DNA of 64,000 nucleotides. It comes from Acidobacteriota bacterium. GTDB lineage: Bacteria > Acidobacteriota > Terriglobia > Bryobacterales > Bryobacteraceae. The translations under genes were made by a program, and so were the position numbers. Below, one piece after another: positions 17,433 to 26,468 of the stretch. How positions within the stretch are numbered: the stretch's first letter is position 1; each line of letters starts with the position of its first letter. The stretch is taken from the NCBI GenBank assembly GCA_023436715.1, contig JAEZIJ010000208.1:1-64000 (forward strand), given 5' to 3'. The notes beneath the pieces are model-generated. The model worked only from the letters and a program-made list of their open reading frames with translations, was not told the origin of the DNA and did not search any database.

Positions 17433-19601
17433 ATGAATCGGAGATCATTCCTCACTAGCGGTCTCGCTGCGGCAGCGGCCCTCAAAGGGTCGCTCGCCTC
17501 AGCCGCGAGTGGCGCTGAGTTTTACGTTGCCCCTAATGGCCGGGATGAAAATCCCGGCCATAAGGGCAAACCCTTTGCTACCATCGAGCGCGCGAGAGAT
17601 GAGGTTCGCAAGCTCATCGCGAAGGGGCTGAACAAAAACGTCACGGTCTGGATTCGTGGCGGCACATACACGCTCAAAGACACGCTCATCTTCGGACCCG
17701 AGGATTCGGGAACGGATCAGTACTCCATCACTTACCAGGCGGCGCCGGGCGAGCGTCCGGTACTTAGTTCCGGCCTGGAAATCCAAGGCTGGAAGAAGCT
17801 CGACGTCATAGCCGGCAGTGTGCCGGTTCCGGCACAGGGCTACGTGTGGGTCGCGGATGTTCCCGAATCGCTGGGTCGTTTCTACACGCTCTACGATAAA
17901 CAAGGACACTTACCCAGGGCGCAGGGGACCGGCTTCGTCCCGGATGATCCCCCGGAAGGCGGGGACACCGATCGAACCAGCCGGCTGCGTAACCTCCACT
18001 TTCCGGCGGGCGAGATCCGCAACTGGAGCAACCTCGACGATGTCGAGATCGTAATCCGCTATTCCTCGACCATGAACATCCTGGGGCTGGAGTCCGTGGA
18101 TGAAAAGGAGCGGGTTGCCCGCACCACTCTCCCCGGCACTTACCCCCTGCGAAGGCTCCAACGGCAACAACGGAACGGGTCTGTCTGGGTAGAGAACATC
18201 ATGGAGGGCCTGAACTACCCCGGCGCGTGGGTGCTCAATACCCACACCCGTAAACTCTATCTGTGGCCCCGGACCAACGAGCCGGAAGCGATCCTTGCGC
18301 CGCGGCTGCGCGAACTGATCCGGGTTGAAGGCAAGAATGACACGGAAGGGAACGCCGACGTTCCCGTGCGAAATCTCGTCTTCCGCGGACTGACGTTAGC
18401 CCACGCGGACCGCGACGTCTGGACTGAGAACGACATCGGCATCCAGCACGACTGGGAGATGATCGATAAGCCCGACGCCTTGATTCGCCTGCGCGGTGCT
18501 GAAAAATGCACAGTCCAAAACTGTAAGTTCCGCGACAGCGGCGGCGATGCGATCCGGCTGGATCTTTACGCGCAGAAGAACCGTATCGAGGGTAATGAGA
18601 TCCGTCACATGGGCCAGGGCGGAATCATGCTGATCGGATACGGACCCGGTACCAAGGACGTCAACAAACAGAACGAAATTCTGAACAATAACATCCACGA
18701 CTGCGGGTTGATCTACTGGCACTCGGTCGGGATGATGCTGTGGCAGAGCGGTGAGAACCGGGTGGCGAACAACTACATTCACCACATGCCGCGGCACGCC
18801 ATATCGTTGAGCGGCGTCCGGGTAACGTATTTTCAGCGGCCCGGCGACAGTCGGGAAATCTGCCGGAGTCTGCGCTGGCAGGAGATCGGCGAACGTAAGA
18901 CCTGGGACGAGATCATGCCGTTCCTGCACACGAAAAACAACATCGTCGAGAACAACGAAGTTGAACGCGTGTTGCGGAAACTGGGCGACGGCGCGGCGAT
19001 CAACGTCACCGGCGCCGGCGAAGGTAACATGATCCGCCGTAACTATGTGCATGACATCTTCACCAACGAGTGGGTGAGTGGCTGCTTGCGCACGGACGAC
19101 TGGCAGCGCGGGACCACTTGGGAAGAGAATATCGTCTATCGATCGAACGCTGGCGCGTGGGAGCACAAGGGTCCCAACAATCTTATTAACAACTACGCCA
19201 TCGACGTTCTTGCCAAAGGCTATTTCCGGGTCTTCCGGGACGGGCCGGGGGAACGGGTTTACGGAAGCGTGCTGGAGCGGAACCTCTTCTACCATACGAC
19301 CGGGGCCGCGGTGTTTCATACGTTTCAGGTCGGACCGCAGCAGATTGCAAAGTCAAAGGTCGAACGTAACCTGTACTACTGCGGAGGCGTGGAGCAGACC
19401 TCAACGCCCAAGTTCCTCGAGACGCTCCGCACGCAAGGCGTCGCCAGTACCGATATGTTCGCGGACCCGATGTTTGTAGCGTTGAAGCATGGAGATTTCC
19501 GGTTGAAGCCGGAGTCGCCCGCGTTCAAGTTGGGGATCAAACAGATCGATCTGAAGGACGTCGGCCTTACAAAGACATTTCCCAAGTGGCTGCTGGAGTA
19601 A
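17433..19601 (+). CDS. Exported right-handed parallel beta-helix protein
   Basis: A 722-residue protein with a Tat-type leader (MNRRSFLTSGLAAAAALKG). It starts with the family's opening FYVAPNGRDENPGHKGKPFATIERA-type segment, and the central 350 residues show repeating N-rich helix rungs (NNNIHD, NNYIHHM, NNIVENNEV, RRNYVHD). Proteins of this type include polysaccharide lyases, pectate-lyase-like enzymes and GH28- or GH120-like glycosidases. I cannot name the active residues. Start chosen at the ATG 17433, just after GGAGG; an upstream ATG at 17400 has no ribosome site. It follows the TonB receptor by 36 bp and is likely co-transcribed, acting on polysaccharide in the periplasm. Confidence 0.8.
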   Translation: MNRRSFLTSGLAAAAALKGSLASAASGAEFYVAPNGRDENPGHKGKPFATIERARDEVRKLIAKGLNKNVTVWIRGGTYTLKDTLIFGPEDSGTDQYSITYQAAPGERPVLSSGLEIQGWKKLDVIAGSVPVPAQGYVWVADVPESLGRFYTLYDKQGHLPRAQGTGFVPDDPPEGGDTDRTSRLRNLHFPAGEIRNWSNLDDVEIVIRYSSTMNILGLESVDEKERVARTTLPGTYPLRRLQRQQRNGSVWVENIMEGLNYPGAWVLNTHTRKLYLWPRTNEPEAILAPRLRELIRVEGKNDTEGNADVPVRNLVFRGLTLAHADRDVWTENDIGIQHDWEMIDKPDALIRLRGAEKCTVQNCKFRDSGGDAIRLDLYAQKNRIEGNEIRHMGQGGIMLIGYGPGTKDVNKQNEILNNNIHDCGLIYWHSVGMMLWQSGENRVANNYIHHMPRHAISLSGVRVTYFQRPGDSREICRSLRWQEIGERKTWDEIMPFLHTKNNIVENNEVERVLRKLGDGAAINVTGAGEGNMIRRNYVHDIFTNEWVSGCLRTDDWQRGTTWEENIVYRSNAGAWEHKGPNNLINNYAIDVLAKGYFRVFRDGPGERVYGSVLERNLFYHTTGAAVFHTFQVGPQQIAKSKVERNLYYCGGVEQTSTPKFLETLRTQGVASTDMFADPMFVALKHGDFRLKPESPAFKLGIKQIDLKDVGLTKTFPKWLLE

Positions 19602-19619
19602 ATGCCGCTGGAGTAGATT

Positions 19620-20528
19620 ATGCACAGAAGATCTTTTCTCTCAATCCTGCCTGGGGCGCTCGGGATGGCAGTGGCGCAGGCCCCGCAATCGGAAGGAGAA
19701 CCGCTGCCGAATCGCCCCAAAGTCCCTGGGACGCTCAGCCTGCGGGCGCGCCGGCGCGCGGAGCAGGCACCGGGGAAGATCCAAGTGTCCGAGGAGGTAT
19801 TGCGTTGGGAGGTGGCTCAGACGGCCATCATCGCCATCGACATGTGGGACACTCACCTCTGCGCCCTTTCGGCACAGCGTGTGGCCGCAATGGCGCCGCG
19901 TATGAATGAGGTTCTCGATGCCGCCCGAAGCCTGGGCGTGATGATCATCCACGCTCCCAGCGACACGATGAAGTTTTACGAGAAAAGGCCTGAGCGGCTG
20001 AGGATGCAGCGTGCGCCACAGGCTCCCTCGGCGTTCCCGGTCCGGGCGACGGAGCCGGACCGTGACGAGCAAAGCAGGTTCCCGATATCCGGCGGCTGTG
20101 ACGATCCGGTCCCCCAGAGGTTTACGGGAGCCGGGCCGGCTACTACAAGAGGTCCGTATCCCTGGGAGCGCGAGCACGACGCCATCCACATCGCCGGTTA
20201 CGACGGCATCAGCGACAGCGGGCAGGAAATCTACAACTTCTGTAAGCTGGAAGGCATCACCAATATCGTCCTCATGGGCGTCCACACCAACATCTGTATT
20301 CTGAACCGCGCCTTCGGCGTCCGCTCGCTGAAACGGCAGGGCTTTAACGTGGTCGTGACACGGGATCTGACCGATGCGATGTACGATCCCCGCAAGCGCC
20401 CGTTCGTCAGCCACGCGCGCGGCACGGAACTGGTTGTCGAGCACATCGAAGCCAACTGGTGCCCATCGATCTTGAGCGAGGACCTCACGAAGGTGATTCC
20501 GAGCAGCGCCGGCCCTTTCGCGAGGTGA
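19620..20528 (+). CDS. Isochorismatase-like cysteine hydrolase, Tat-type exported
   Basis: A 302-residue protein with leader MHRRSFLSILPGALG. The isochorismatase fold shows its catalytic Asp74 in IIAIDMWDTHLC and Cys226 in GVHTNICILNRAFG. The family hydrolyses amides, ureides or isochorismate. About 60 residues between strand 2 and the second half (residues 125-185, rich in Pro, Arg and Asp) exceed the usual 190-220-residue core. Export of this fold is not typical; here it joins a TonB receptor and a beta-helix protein. The gene follows by 18 bp, so it is probably in the same transcript. Substrate unknown. Confidence 0.8.
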   Translation: MHRRSFLSILPGALGMAVAQAPQSEGEPLPNRPKVPGTLSLRARRRAEQAPGKIQVSEEVLRWEVAQTAIIAIDMWDTHLCALSAQRVAAMAPRMNEVLDAARSLGVMIIHAPSDTMKFYEKRPERLRMQRAPQAPSAFPVRATEPDRDEQSRFPISGGCDDPVPQRFTGAGPATTRGPYPWEREHDAIHIAGYDGISDSGQEIYNFCKLEGITNIVLMGVHTNICILNRAFGVRSLKRQGFNVVVTRDLTDAMYDPRKRPFVSHARGTELVVEHIEANWCPSILSEDLTKVIPSSAGPFAR

Positions 20529-20605
20529 GAGTTCCGTCCGGCTAGGCCGGGCGTGGATGGTCGGCGCGTCGCCCGCTCAGGTTTGTACATTGCGAACCGT
20601 ATCAG

Positions 20606-20656
20606 GGCACGGCTTCAGCCGTGCCGTAGCACGCCGCCAGCATTGGGCTTTAGCCC
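20606..20656. repeat. REP-like palindromes
   Basis: GGCACGGCT (20606-20614) pairs with AGCCGTGCC (20617-20625) in a tight hairpin, followed by a second palindrome GGGCTTTAGCCC at 20645-20656. This combination of a 'cacggcttcagccgtg' hairpin with a 'gggctttagccc' element resembles dispersed palindromic repeats that I recognise from Acidobacteria genomes. It lies between convergent genes. Confidence 0.55.
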
Positions 20657-20721
20657 CTGCGGTCTTTCTCGCGGCCAAGTCGCAGCGGCTGAAAGTCCGA
20701 GCCTTCCCGAATGTAGAAGCT

Positions 20722-20757
20722 TCACGGGCCGGGCATACCCGGCCCGCTGGCCCGTGA
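20722..20757. terminator. Hairpin between convergent genes, probable two-way terminator
   Basis: Nested inverted repeats: inner GGGCCGGG (20726-20733) with CCCGGCCC (20738-20745), and outer TCACGGGCC (20722-20730) with GGCCCGTGA (20749-20757). The two pairings compete. It sits six bases beyond the stop of the oxidoreductase gene (20764, minus) and about 200 bp beyond the hydrolase stop on the plus strand. Confidence 0.55.
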
Positions 20758-20763
20758 GTCACG

Positions 20764-22035
20764 CTACGCCAGTAGCGAGGCGCGTTGGCCCTTCCACGCG
20801 ACGGTTTTCCCGCCGTTCCGGATGGACATGCCTGCCATCAGAGTAGGAATGGTGGAGAAGGCTCCTATCTCGATATCGCACACCGGCCGCTCGCGGCTCT
20901 TCAGGCACGCCAGGAAGTTCATGATGTGCCTGCCGGAATCGGAGTCGAAGGACGCTGTGCCGTTTGGCGGTTCGTCGTGCAGCGCCACCTTCTTCTCCTC
21001 GAAAGGCGGCTTCCCGCCGCTGCGCCAGTTGCGAACCACCGGCCGCACGGTGTAGCCGTTCCGGTTTACGAACAACACGCCTTCGTCGCCCCAGAAATAG
21101 GTTCCGAGCATTTCCGAACGCGAACTGTAGTTGGCGACGAAGTTCGAATACTGCCAGGAGACGTCGGTCGTGTCCGGGAAGCGATCGTCCTGCGGGCGGT
21201 TGAACCAGCCGTACACTGAGGCCGCGGTGCGCGAGGGCTCGGTGACGCCCATGTACCAGTGCGCAATATCGAGCAGGTGTACGCCCCAGTCGGCGAGCGC
21301 CCCGCAGCCATAGTCCCAATAATTGCGCCAATTGCGCTGGCGCTGGCTGCTGTACGGCCGGCGCGGCGCCGGCCCCTGGAACATCTCCCAGTCGAGGCCG
21401 GGGGGCGGAGCGGAAGACTCCTCCGTCGCGCGACCGCTGCCCGGCCCGCCCTGTGCCGCTGCACCTGGGCGCCGAGGGGGCGCGCTGCCGCCGGGATTGA
21501 TCAGTACGACATGGCGGACCTTGCCGAGAATCCCGCTCTGGACCTCCTTGTAAGCCTCCATGAAGGGCGCGCTGCTGCGCTGCATCAAACCGACCTGCAC
21601 GACGCGCTTGTACTTCCTGGCGGCCGCTATCGCCTTCATGCACATGTCGATGTCATTCGAGACTGGTCTCTCGAGGTAAACATCCTTGCCCGCCTGGCAG
21701 GCCTCGATGGTCATGGGACAGTGCCAGTGGTCGGGCGTGGCGATCACCACCACGTCGATGTCCTTCCGGTCGAGTATCCGCCGGTAGTCGGTGTACGTTT
21801 CAACCTTGCCACCCACGAGGGCGGCGGCCTGCTCCAGGTTAGGTTTGTACACGTCGCAGACCGCGGCGATGCGGAAGGCGGGGTTGAACTTGAACTGCGG
21901 AATCAGGGCTGCATTGGCACGGATTCCCGTGCCGATGACCCCTACCACGAACTGGTCGGACGCGGCCGGAGCAGAGCCCCCCGCCGCAGCCAGTCCCAGG
22001 GCTGCCTTGGTCAAGAACGATCGTCGGTTTTCCAT
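20764..22035 (-). CDS. Gfo/Idh/MocA oxidoreductase with EKP changed to ERP
   Basis: A 423-residue member with Tat-type leader MENRRSFLTKAALGLAAAGG and Rossmann motif GVIGTGIRAN. The conserved EKP motif reads ERP in VYLERPVSND, so the usual active-site lysine is arginine (codon AGA). There is also an extra low-complexity Pro/Gly/Ala stretch near residues 190-220, between the Rossmann and substrate domains. It is the last gene of the 30795-20764 cluster, 15 bp after the DUF1080 gene, which points to joint work on a glycoside. The Lys change could alter catalysis or leave a binding protein. Confidence 0.85.
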   Translation of the reverse strand: MENRRSFLTKAALGLAAAGGSAPAASDQFVVGVIGTGIRANAALIPQFKFNPAFRIAAVCDVYKPNLEQAAALVGGKVETYTDYRRILDRKDIDVVVIATPDHWHCPMTIEACQAGKDVYLERPVSNDIDMCMKAIAAARKYKRVVQVGLMQRSSAPFMEAYKEVQSGILGKVRHVVLINPGGSAPPRRPGAAAQGGPGSGRATEESSAPPPGLDWEMFQGPAPRRPYSSQRQRNWRNYWDYGCGALADWGVHLLDIAHWYMGVTEPSRTAASVYGWFNRPQDDRFPDTTDVSWQYSNFVANYSSRSEMLGTYFWGDEGVLFVNRNGYTVRPVVRNWRSGGKPPFEEKKVALHDEPPNGTASFDSDSGRHIMNFLACLKSRERPVCDIEIGAFSTIPTLMAGMSIRNGGKTVAWKGQRASLLA

Positions 22036-22050
22036 CTTGGAATATCCCTC

Positions 22051-22797
22051 CTATTGCGCCAGCCGGCGCATCCAGATATTGCGGAACTTTACCGTCGTAT
22101 CAGGGGCGCCCTCGGCGGCTCCCGTGGCCGTGCCGATTTTCCGGCCCACATAGCGGCCGTGGTCCTGGAGCACCAGGGGGCCCTCGTTTGCCACGCACTT
22201 GCGTGCCCGGACCGGCACATGGTCCTGGATAAGCACGCCGTTGTGGAGCAAGGTCAGGGTACCGGGAGTCTCCATGGTGCCATCGGGCGCGCAGCGCGGG
22301 GCGTGGAAAACGATATCGAAGCTCTGCCATTCGCCGGGTTTCCGGCACGCGTTCACAAGCGGCGCCGACGATCCATATAGGGCGCCGTTGGACCCGTTGG
22401 CGTAAGTCTCATTCTGGTACGAGTCCAGAATCTGAATCTCGTACCGGTTGTGCAGCACAATGCCGCTGTTGGCGCGCCCTTGCCCCCTCATCGCGGGCTC
22501 ATACGGCAGGTTGTACTCCAGGTGGATCTGCGCGTCGCGAAACTCCTCTTTACTCCGGGTGTCGAGCGCGCCGGTGCGGCAGTTCAGCACCCCGTCCGCG
22601 ACCGTACACTTCGCCGGCTTCCCGTCCATCGTGCTCCAAGCAGAATTGTCCCGCCCGTCGAACAACACGATGGCATCCGACGGCGCTTTGCCCGCGCCAC
22701 CCGGGTCCACCACCGGTGGTTGCGGGCCCTCCCGGCTCTGGGCGCACGCGATACCTGCGGCAAGAATCAACACCGAAATTACCCGATTCTTCGTCAT
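22051..22797 (-). CDS. DUF1080 (3-keto-disaccharide hydrolase-like) secreted protein
   Basis: A 248-residue protein with signal peptide (VISVLILAAGIACAQ). The DUF1080 lectin-like jelly-roll starts at DAIVLFDGRDNSAW and contains NSGIVLHNRYEIQILDSY, YGSSAPLVNACRKPGEWQSFDIVFHAP and the final VKFRNIWMR strand. Family members studied act on 3-keto glycosides (hydrolase or lyase/hydratase). Adjacent placement to a Gfo/Idh enzyme that could make 3-keto sugars supports this. The Cys-rich part (CTVADGVLNCRTG) is not usual for the family. It has a paralogue at 31242-32039. Confidence 0.85.
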   Translation of the reverse strand: MTKNRVISVLILAAGIACAQSREGPQPPVVDPGGAGKAPSDAIVLFDGRDNSAWSTMDGKPAKCTVADGVLNCRTGALDTRSKEEFRDAQIHLEYNLPYEPAMRGQGRANSGIVLHNRYEIQILDSYQNETYANGSNGALYGSSAPLVNACRKPGEWQSFDIVFHAPRCAPDGTMETPGTLTLLHNGVLIQDHVPVRARKCVANEGPLVLQDHGRYVGRKIGTATGAAEGAPDTTVKFRNIWMRRLAQ

Positions 22798-22813
22798 TAT
22801 TTGTGATGTCTCC

Positions 22814-24070
22814 TCAACGTACCTGCGCTTCCGCCGTCTCCGGCGCGTTTCGCCCAGCGGCGGGAAGAGAGCAGATGATCGCCGCTGAAATCAAGGGCAG
22901 AATGCCAAATCCGATAAACACCGGGATGTAGGAGTAGTTATCCACCACCCAGCCCGTCAGCAGGCTGAACACCATCCCTCCGAAACCCGCCCCCATGCTC
23001 GCGATACCCCAAACCGAACCGACCGCGCTGCTTGGGAATCTGTCGGCCGGCATGGCCAGCATATTCGAGAGCGCTCCCGTGTAGCCGAGCGTCGCAGTTG
23101 AGATCAGTGCAATGGAGACGAACACGTTCTGTACCAGTACGGCCGGAATCGCCGAGGTCATCAGCAGCGCGAAAAACAGCACCGATACCTTGCGCGTCCT
23201 CGTAACAGCAAACCCGCGGCTGAGAAGCAAGGCGGCAAACGCTCCGCCTATCAGATTGCCCGCATCTGCCGTGAGAAACGGAATCCAGGCAAATTTGCCA
23301 ATGGCGACGATGTCGAAGCCTCGAACACTCTTCAGATATTGCGGGAACCAGAAGATGTAGAAATACCAGGCCGGGTCACTAAAGATTTTGGAGATCGTAA
23401 AGAGCCACACCCACTTGGAACGCAAAAGCTCCCGAGCCGGCACCTGGTGCTTCGCAGCCTCCTGGCGGGCGTGTGCGGGTGTATGGTAAATGAGGAGCCA
23501 AGCCAGCAGCCAAAGCAGGCCGACCCCGCCCACCAGCAGAAAAGCCGCGCGCCACCCCGACCGGGATATGAGCCAGGCGACGAGCGGCGGCGCAACAACC
23601 GCCCCGATGGCAGAGCCGCTGTTGAAAATTCCGGAGGCAAGAGCCCGTTCCTTCGGAGGAAACCATTCGGCAACCACTTTCACGCCGGCCGGCCAGTTCC
23701 CGGCCTCTCCCATACCCAGCAGGAAGCGGAACAGACCCAAACTGAATGGGCCTCGGGCGAATGCGTGCAGCATGCCGGCCACGCTCCACCAGCCTATACA
23801 GATGGCATAGCCGATCTTGGTGCCAAGCCGGTCCACCATCCGGCCGGAGATGCCGTTCATGATGGTGTATGCCAGCATGAACGCGAAAACCACACGCGAA
23901 TAGTCCACATTGCTCATGTGGAACTCTTCAGTAATCACGGGGGCTGCTACCGAGAGAGTCTGACGATCCAGGTAGTTGATGACGGTCGCAAGGAAAACAA
24001 GACCGATCATCCACCACCGGCGGCTCGAGAGAGGAGCCGCACCTTGGGGGCGCTCAGGCATCGGGCCCAC
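22814..24070 (-). CDS. MFS transporter, anion:cation symporter (ExuT-like) family
   Basis: A 418-residue permease with 12 expected TM segments. The start region WWMIGLVFLATVINYLDRQTLSVAAPVI is the hallmark of the ACS family (hexuronate, galactarate and glucarate transporters). Further signs are GMGEAGNWPAGVKVVAEWFPPKERALASGIFNSGSAIGA and C-terminal QNVFVSIALISTATLGY. It probably imports an acid sugar such as a hexuronate or aldonate. It follows the GntR regulator by 3 bp, and the DUF1080 gene starts 16 bp after it. Confidence 0.87.
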   Translation of the reverse strand: MGPMPERPQGAAPLSSRRWWMIGLVFLATVINYLDRQTLSVAAPVITEEFHMSNVDYSRVVFAFMLAYTIMNGISGRMVDRLGTKIGYAICIGWWSVAGMLHAFARGPFSLGLFRFLLGMGEAGNWPAGVKVVAEWFPPKERALASGIFNSGSAIGAVVAPPLVAWLISRSGWRAAFLLVGGVGLLWLLAWLLIYHTPAHARQEAAKHQVPARELLRSKWVWLFTISKIFSDPAWYFYIFWFPQYLKSVRGFDIVAIGKFAWIPFLTADAGNLIGGAFAALLLSRGFAVTRTRKVSVLFFALLMTSAIPAVLVQNVFVSIALISTATLGYTGALSNMLAMPADRFPSSAVGSVWGIASMGAGFGGMVFSLLTGWVVDNYSYIPVFIGFGILPLISAAIICSLPAAGRNAPETAEAQVR

Positions 24071-24073
24071 AAT

Positions 24074-24847
24074 TCACCTCGTTTGGGCGACGGCCGACTC
24101 GCGGCCGTTCTTGCGGGGGACTCGCCATTGGTTCGAGTCCCCCATCAGGCGTACAGCACCCACTACGTGCTCCCTTCCATACCGGACATGCGCGCGCATC
24201 GCCTGGTCTGCCGCGTCAATTGAATGCCCGGCCAGTACCGCGGCCAGTTCGGAATGGAAATTCGGCGGGAGAACGCGCTGGTGCGTGGCCGTATCGAACA
24301 GCCAGTTGAAGACCAACACCTGCTCGTGTTCGATCGCATCTCTCAACAACATGTTGCCGGCGATTTCCGCGACGCGGAGGTGGAAGTTCAGGTGGTAGGT
24401 GTGAACGGAGTACAGGAAGTCGTCATCTGCGCCGGCGCTCGAAGCGTAGAGCTGATCGAGGTGCCGCCCCATCCGAAGGATCTCCGCCCTGCCGTTGTCG
24501 TCTGCGTTCTCGACGCACAGCCGCGCGGCTTGCGTCTCCAGAGCTTCCCGAAGGGCATATCTCTCGAGGACGTCCTGGGGCACCGGAACTCGCACACGGG
24601 TGCCGACGCGGGGTTTGCTCTCCACCAGGCCGTCGAGCTCGAGATGCTGCAAGGCCTCGGAAATCGGCAGGAAACTCATGCGGAGTTCCTTTGCCAGTTG
24701 CCGCCTCGACAGAGCCGCGCCGAGAGGATACTGGCCGCGCAGAATCATGTCGCGAATCATCTCATAGGCGCGTTCCGACAAGCTCCCGCCCGAGCGCTTC
24801 CGGCGGGCGCCGGAGCTTAAATGGGGCAAACCCGGCGGCTGTTGCAT
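24074..24847 (-). CDS. GntR-family (FadR/FCD type) regulator
   Basis: A 257-residue regulator. The N-terminal winged helix has LSRRQLAKELRMSFLPISEALQHLELDGLVE (about residues 45-75). The C-terminal FCD helical domain is rich in Asp, His and Arg (HTYHLNFHLRVAEIAGN, AMRAHVRYG), which normally binds a metal and an organic-acid ligand. It probably regulates the transporter-DUF1080-oxidoreductase set downstream. The ATG at 24845-24847 overlaps the fucosidase stop (TGATG), so it is translated from the same message. A clear paralogue lies at 34259-34978 beside the second DUF1080 set. Confidence 0.87.
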   Translation of the reverse strand: MQQPPGLPHLSSGARRKRSGGSLSERAYEMIRDMILRGQYPLGAALSRRQLAKELRMSFLPISEALQHLELDGLVESKPRVGTRVRVPVPQDVLERYALREALETQAARLCVENADDNGRAEILRMGRHLDQLYASSAGADDDFLYSVHTYHLNFHLRVAEIAGNMLLRDAIEHEQVLVFNWLFDTATHQRVLPPNFHSELAAVLAGHSIDAADQAMRAHVRYGREHVVGAVRLMGDSNQWRVPRKNGRESAVAQTR

Positions 24848-26358
24848 CAGACTGCCTCGCGAATCCGGAAGCCCCAGGCAAACCGGCACGGGCGCCGCGA
24901 CTCATCCTGCATTCCGGGCGGGATCTGCACCTCCACTCCGCTATCCGACACACTCCACTTCAACGATTCGTTCGTCCCCAGCATCTGAATCCTGGAGCCC
25001 TTGGCCGGCCGAACGGAGCGGAGCAGCAGTTTGTCGCCTGGCCACTTCAGCGTAAACGCGTAGGTTGTTCGCTTGTCCTTGGTTCGGGTGAAGCGCAAGC
25101 TCTCGCCCTCGGACCAAAGGTCTCCCTCGCGGGGGCGGGTTGCGTAGATGCCAACGCCATTCACCTTCAGCCATTCGCCAACTTCTTTCAACTGGCTTAT
25201 ACAGGTGGGATGGAACCGGCCGTCGCCGTCCGGACCGACGCCAACCATGAAGTTACCGCCCTTGGCCACCGAATCCAGAAGGTTGCGCACGATCCAGGCC
25301 GCACCCTTGTAGTTTTCCGCAATCGGTTCATAGGAGAAGGAGGATCCGAGCGGGTAGATCACGAACCAGGGCGTGTCCGTATTCCCCTTCCTGCCCGGCA
25401 CGAAACCTTCCGGGGTGTAAAAGTCGCCGTAGTTCCCGATGCCGCGGGCGCGAAGCATCACGTCAGGCCGCAGCTTTCTCAGGTGCAGGACTGTCTCCCG
25501 GATCCGCGGCCATATCTTCGGCCCGAACCACATGTCGAGACACAACATGTCGATATTGCCGTACCGGGTCAGCAGTTCGGTGAGTTGCGCGCGATGCCGG
25601 GCCACCATGCGGTCGACCTCTTCCGGCGTGGGGTCGGGAACGGTGACCATCAAATCGCCGAGGCGCTTTTTGGCGGTCTCGAAATCCCTGGTCAGGACGC
25701 CCGAAGAAGGCACCTGCAGGGGATGATAGATGTAGGGCCGGAAGTCCGCGTCGTACCAGTCGGGGTGCGAGAAGTAAAGGTCGGTCTTGATCTTCCGCTT
25801 GCGCGCCGCGTCGCAGAGTTCCTTCACAACGTCCCGCCGGAACGGCGTCTCGGCGATGCTGTAGGCAAGGTCGCAGGATTCCATTCGCGGTCCGCCCGGC
25901 GCCGTCCAGTTCGTCCGCTGGCGTACCCGTGTGCCGGTGTGGTACAGGGAAAAGCCGTCGTGATGTTTCGAGGTGAAGGCAAACATCTTCATGCCGCCGG
26001 CCGCGAAAAGATCCATCCACTCATCGGCATTGAAGCCCTGAGGATTCCAGGTCTTGTACAGTTCCTGATATCGCTGCCGCTCTTCGAATGACATCTTCAG
26101 AAACGGCCAGGACTCGTTCGGTTCACCCTTGATGGAGTAGAGCCCCCAGTGCAACCGCACGCCATACTTGATATCGCGGAAGGCCTCGTAGGTCTTCTCG
26201 GATGCCCAATGGTATTCGGGCACAGGCACTTCCTCAATGTAGGACTGCACCTGCCGGTAATGAGTGTCGCTCTTGGGAAGAAAATGGTCCTTGCGCTGGC
26301 CCGCGGCGTGGCTGAGCGCGGCTGCCGAAATGCCGGTCAAAAAAGTTCGGCGGTTCAT
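24847..26358 (-). CDS. GH29 alpha-L-fucosidase-like glycosidase, exported
   Basis: A 503-residue protein with Tat-type leader MNRRTFLTGISAAALSHAAG. GH29 features in order: KYGVRLHWGLYSI, FTSKHHDGFSLYHT, LYFSHPDWYDADF, and the nucleophile strand IDMLCLDMWFGP, whose Asp is the likely nucleophile. Then comes NYKGAAWIVRNLLDSVAKGGNFMVGVGPDGDGRFHP, which is strongly conserved in the family. It should remove alpha-L-fucose or a similar sugar from an oligosaccharide in the periplasm. GH29 is broad, so the true glycone is uncertain. Upstream it is separated from the SDR gene by a 110-bp stretch with a large hairpin. Confidence 0.88.
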   Translation of the reverse strand: MNRRTFLTGISAAALSHAAGQRKDHFLPKSDTHYRQVQSYIEEVPVPEYHWASEKTYEAFRDIKYGVRLHWGLYSIKGEPNESWPFLKMSFEERQRYQELYKTWNPQGFNADEWMDLFAAGGMKMFAFTSKHHDGFSLYHTGTRVRQRTNWTAPGGPRMESCDLAYSIAETPFRRDVVKELCDAARKRKIKTDLYFSHPDWYDADFRPYIYHPLQVPSSGVLTRDFETAKKRLGDLMVTVPDPTPEEVDRMVARHRAQLTELLTRYGNIDMLCLDMWFGPKIWPRIRETVLHLRKLRPDVMLRARGIGNYGDFYTPEGFVPGRKGNTDTPWFVIYPLGSSFSYEPIAENYKGAAWIVRNLLDSVAKGGNFMVGVGPDGDGRFHPTCISQLKEVGEWLKVNGVGIYATRPREGDLWSEGESLRFTRTKDKRTTYAFTLKWPGDKLLLRSVRPAKGSRIQMLGTNESLKWSVSDSGVEVQIPPGMQDESRRPCRFAWGFRIREAV

Positions 26359-26388
26359 GAATCCTCCTTGCTGCTAATTAGTGCGTGT

Positions 26389-26452
26389 AAACCGCTTGCT
26401 CACGCGCGCGGCTCAGTACCGATTCTGAGCCGCGACCGTGAGGGAGCGGTTT
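26389..26452. repeat. 64-nt long hairpin, member of a dispersed repeat family
   Basis: Arms: AAACCGCT (26389-26396) with AGCGGTTT (26445-26452), CACG (26401-26404) with CGTG (26437-26440), and CGCGGCTCAG (26407-26416) with CTGAGCCGCG (26425-26434), around an 8-nt loop. The right-arm segment recurs, inverted and with one mismatch in 24 bases, at 31147-31170, and a shorter part at 35128-35141. It may also end transcription after the SDR gene, though GH29 lies downstream in the same direction. Confidence 0.7.
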
Positions 26453-26468
26453 GGTACGTGTTCTGATA

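Noticed and set aside
24115..24143. A tRNA-T-arm-like inverted repeat GGGGGACTC ... GAGTCCCCC with a GTTCGA core
   Set aside because: It lies inside the C-terminal coding region of the GntR regulator and no acceptor, D or anticodon arms can be formed around it.
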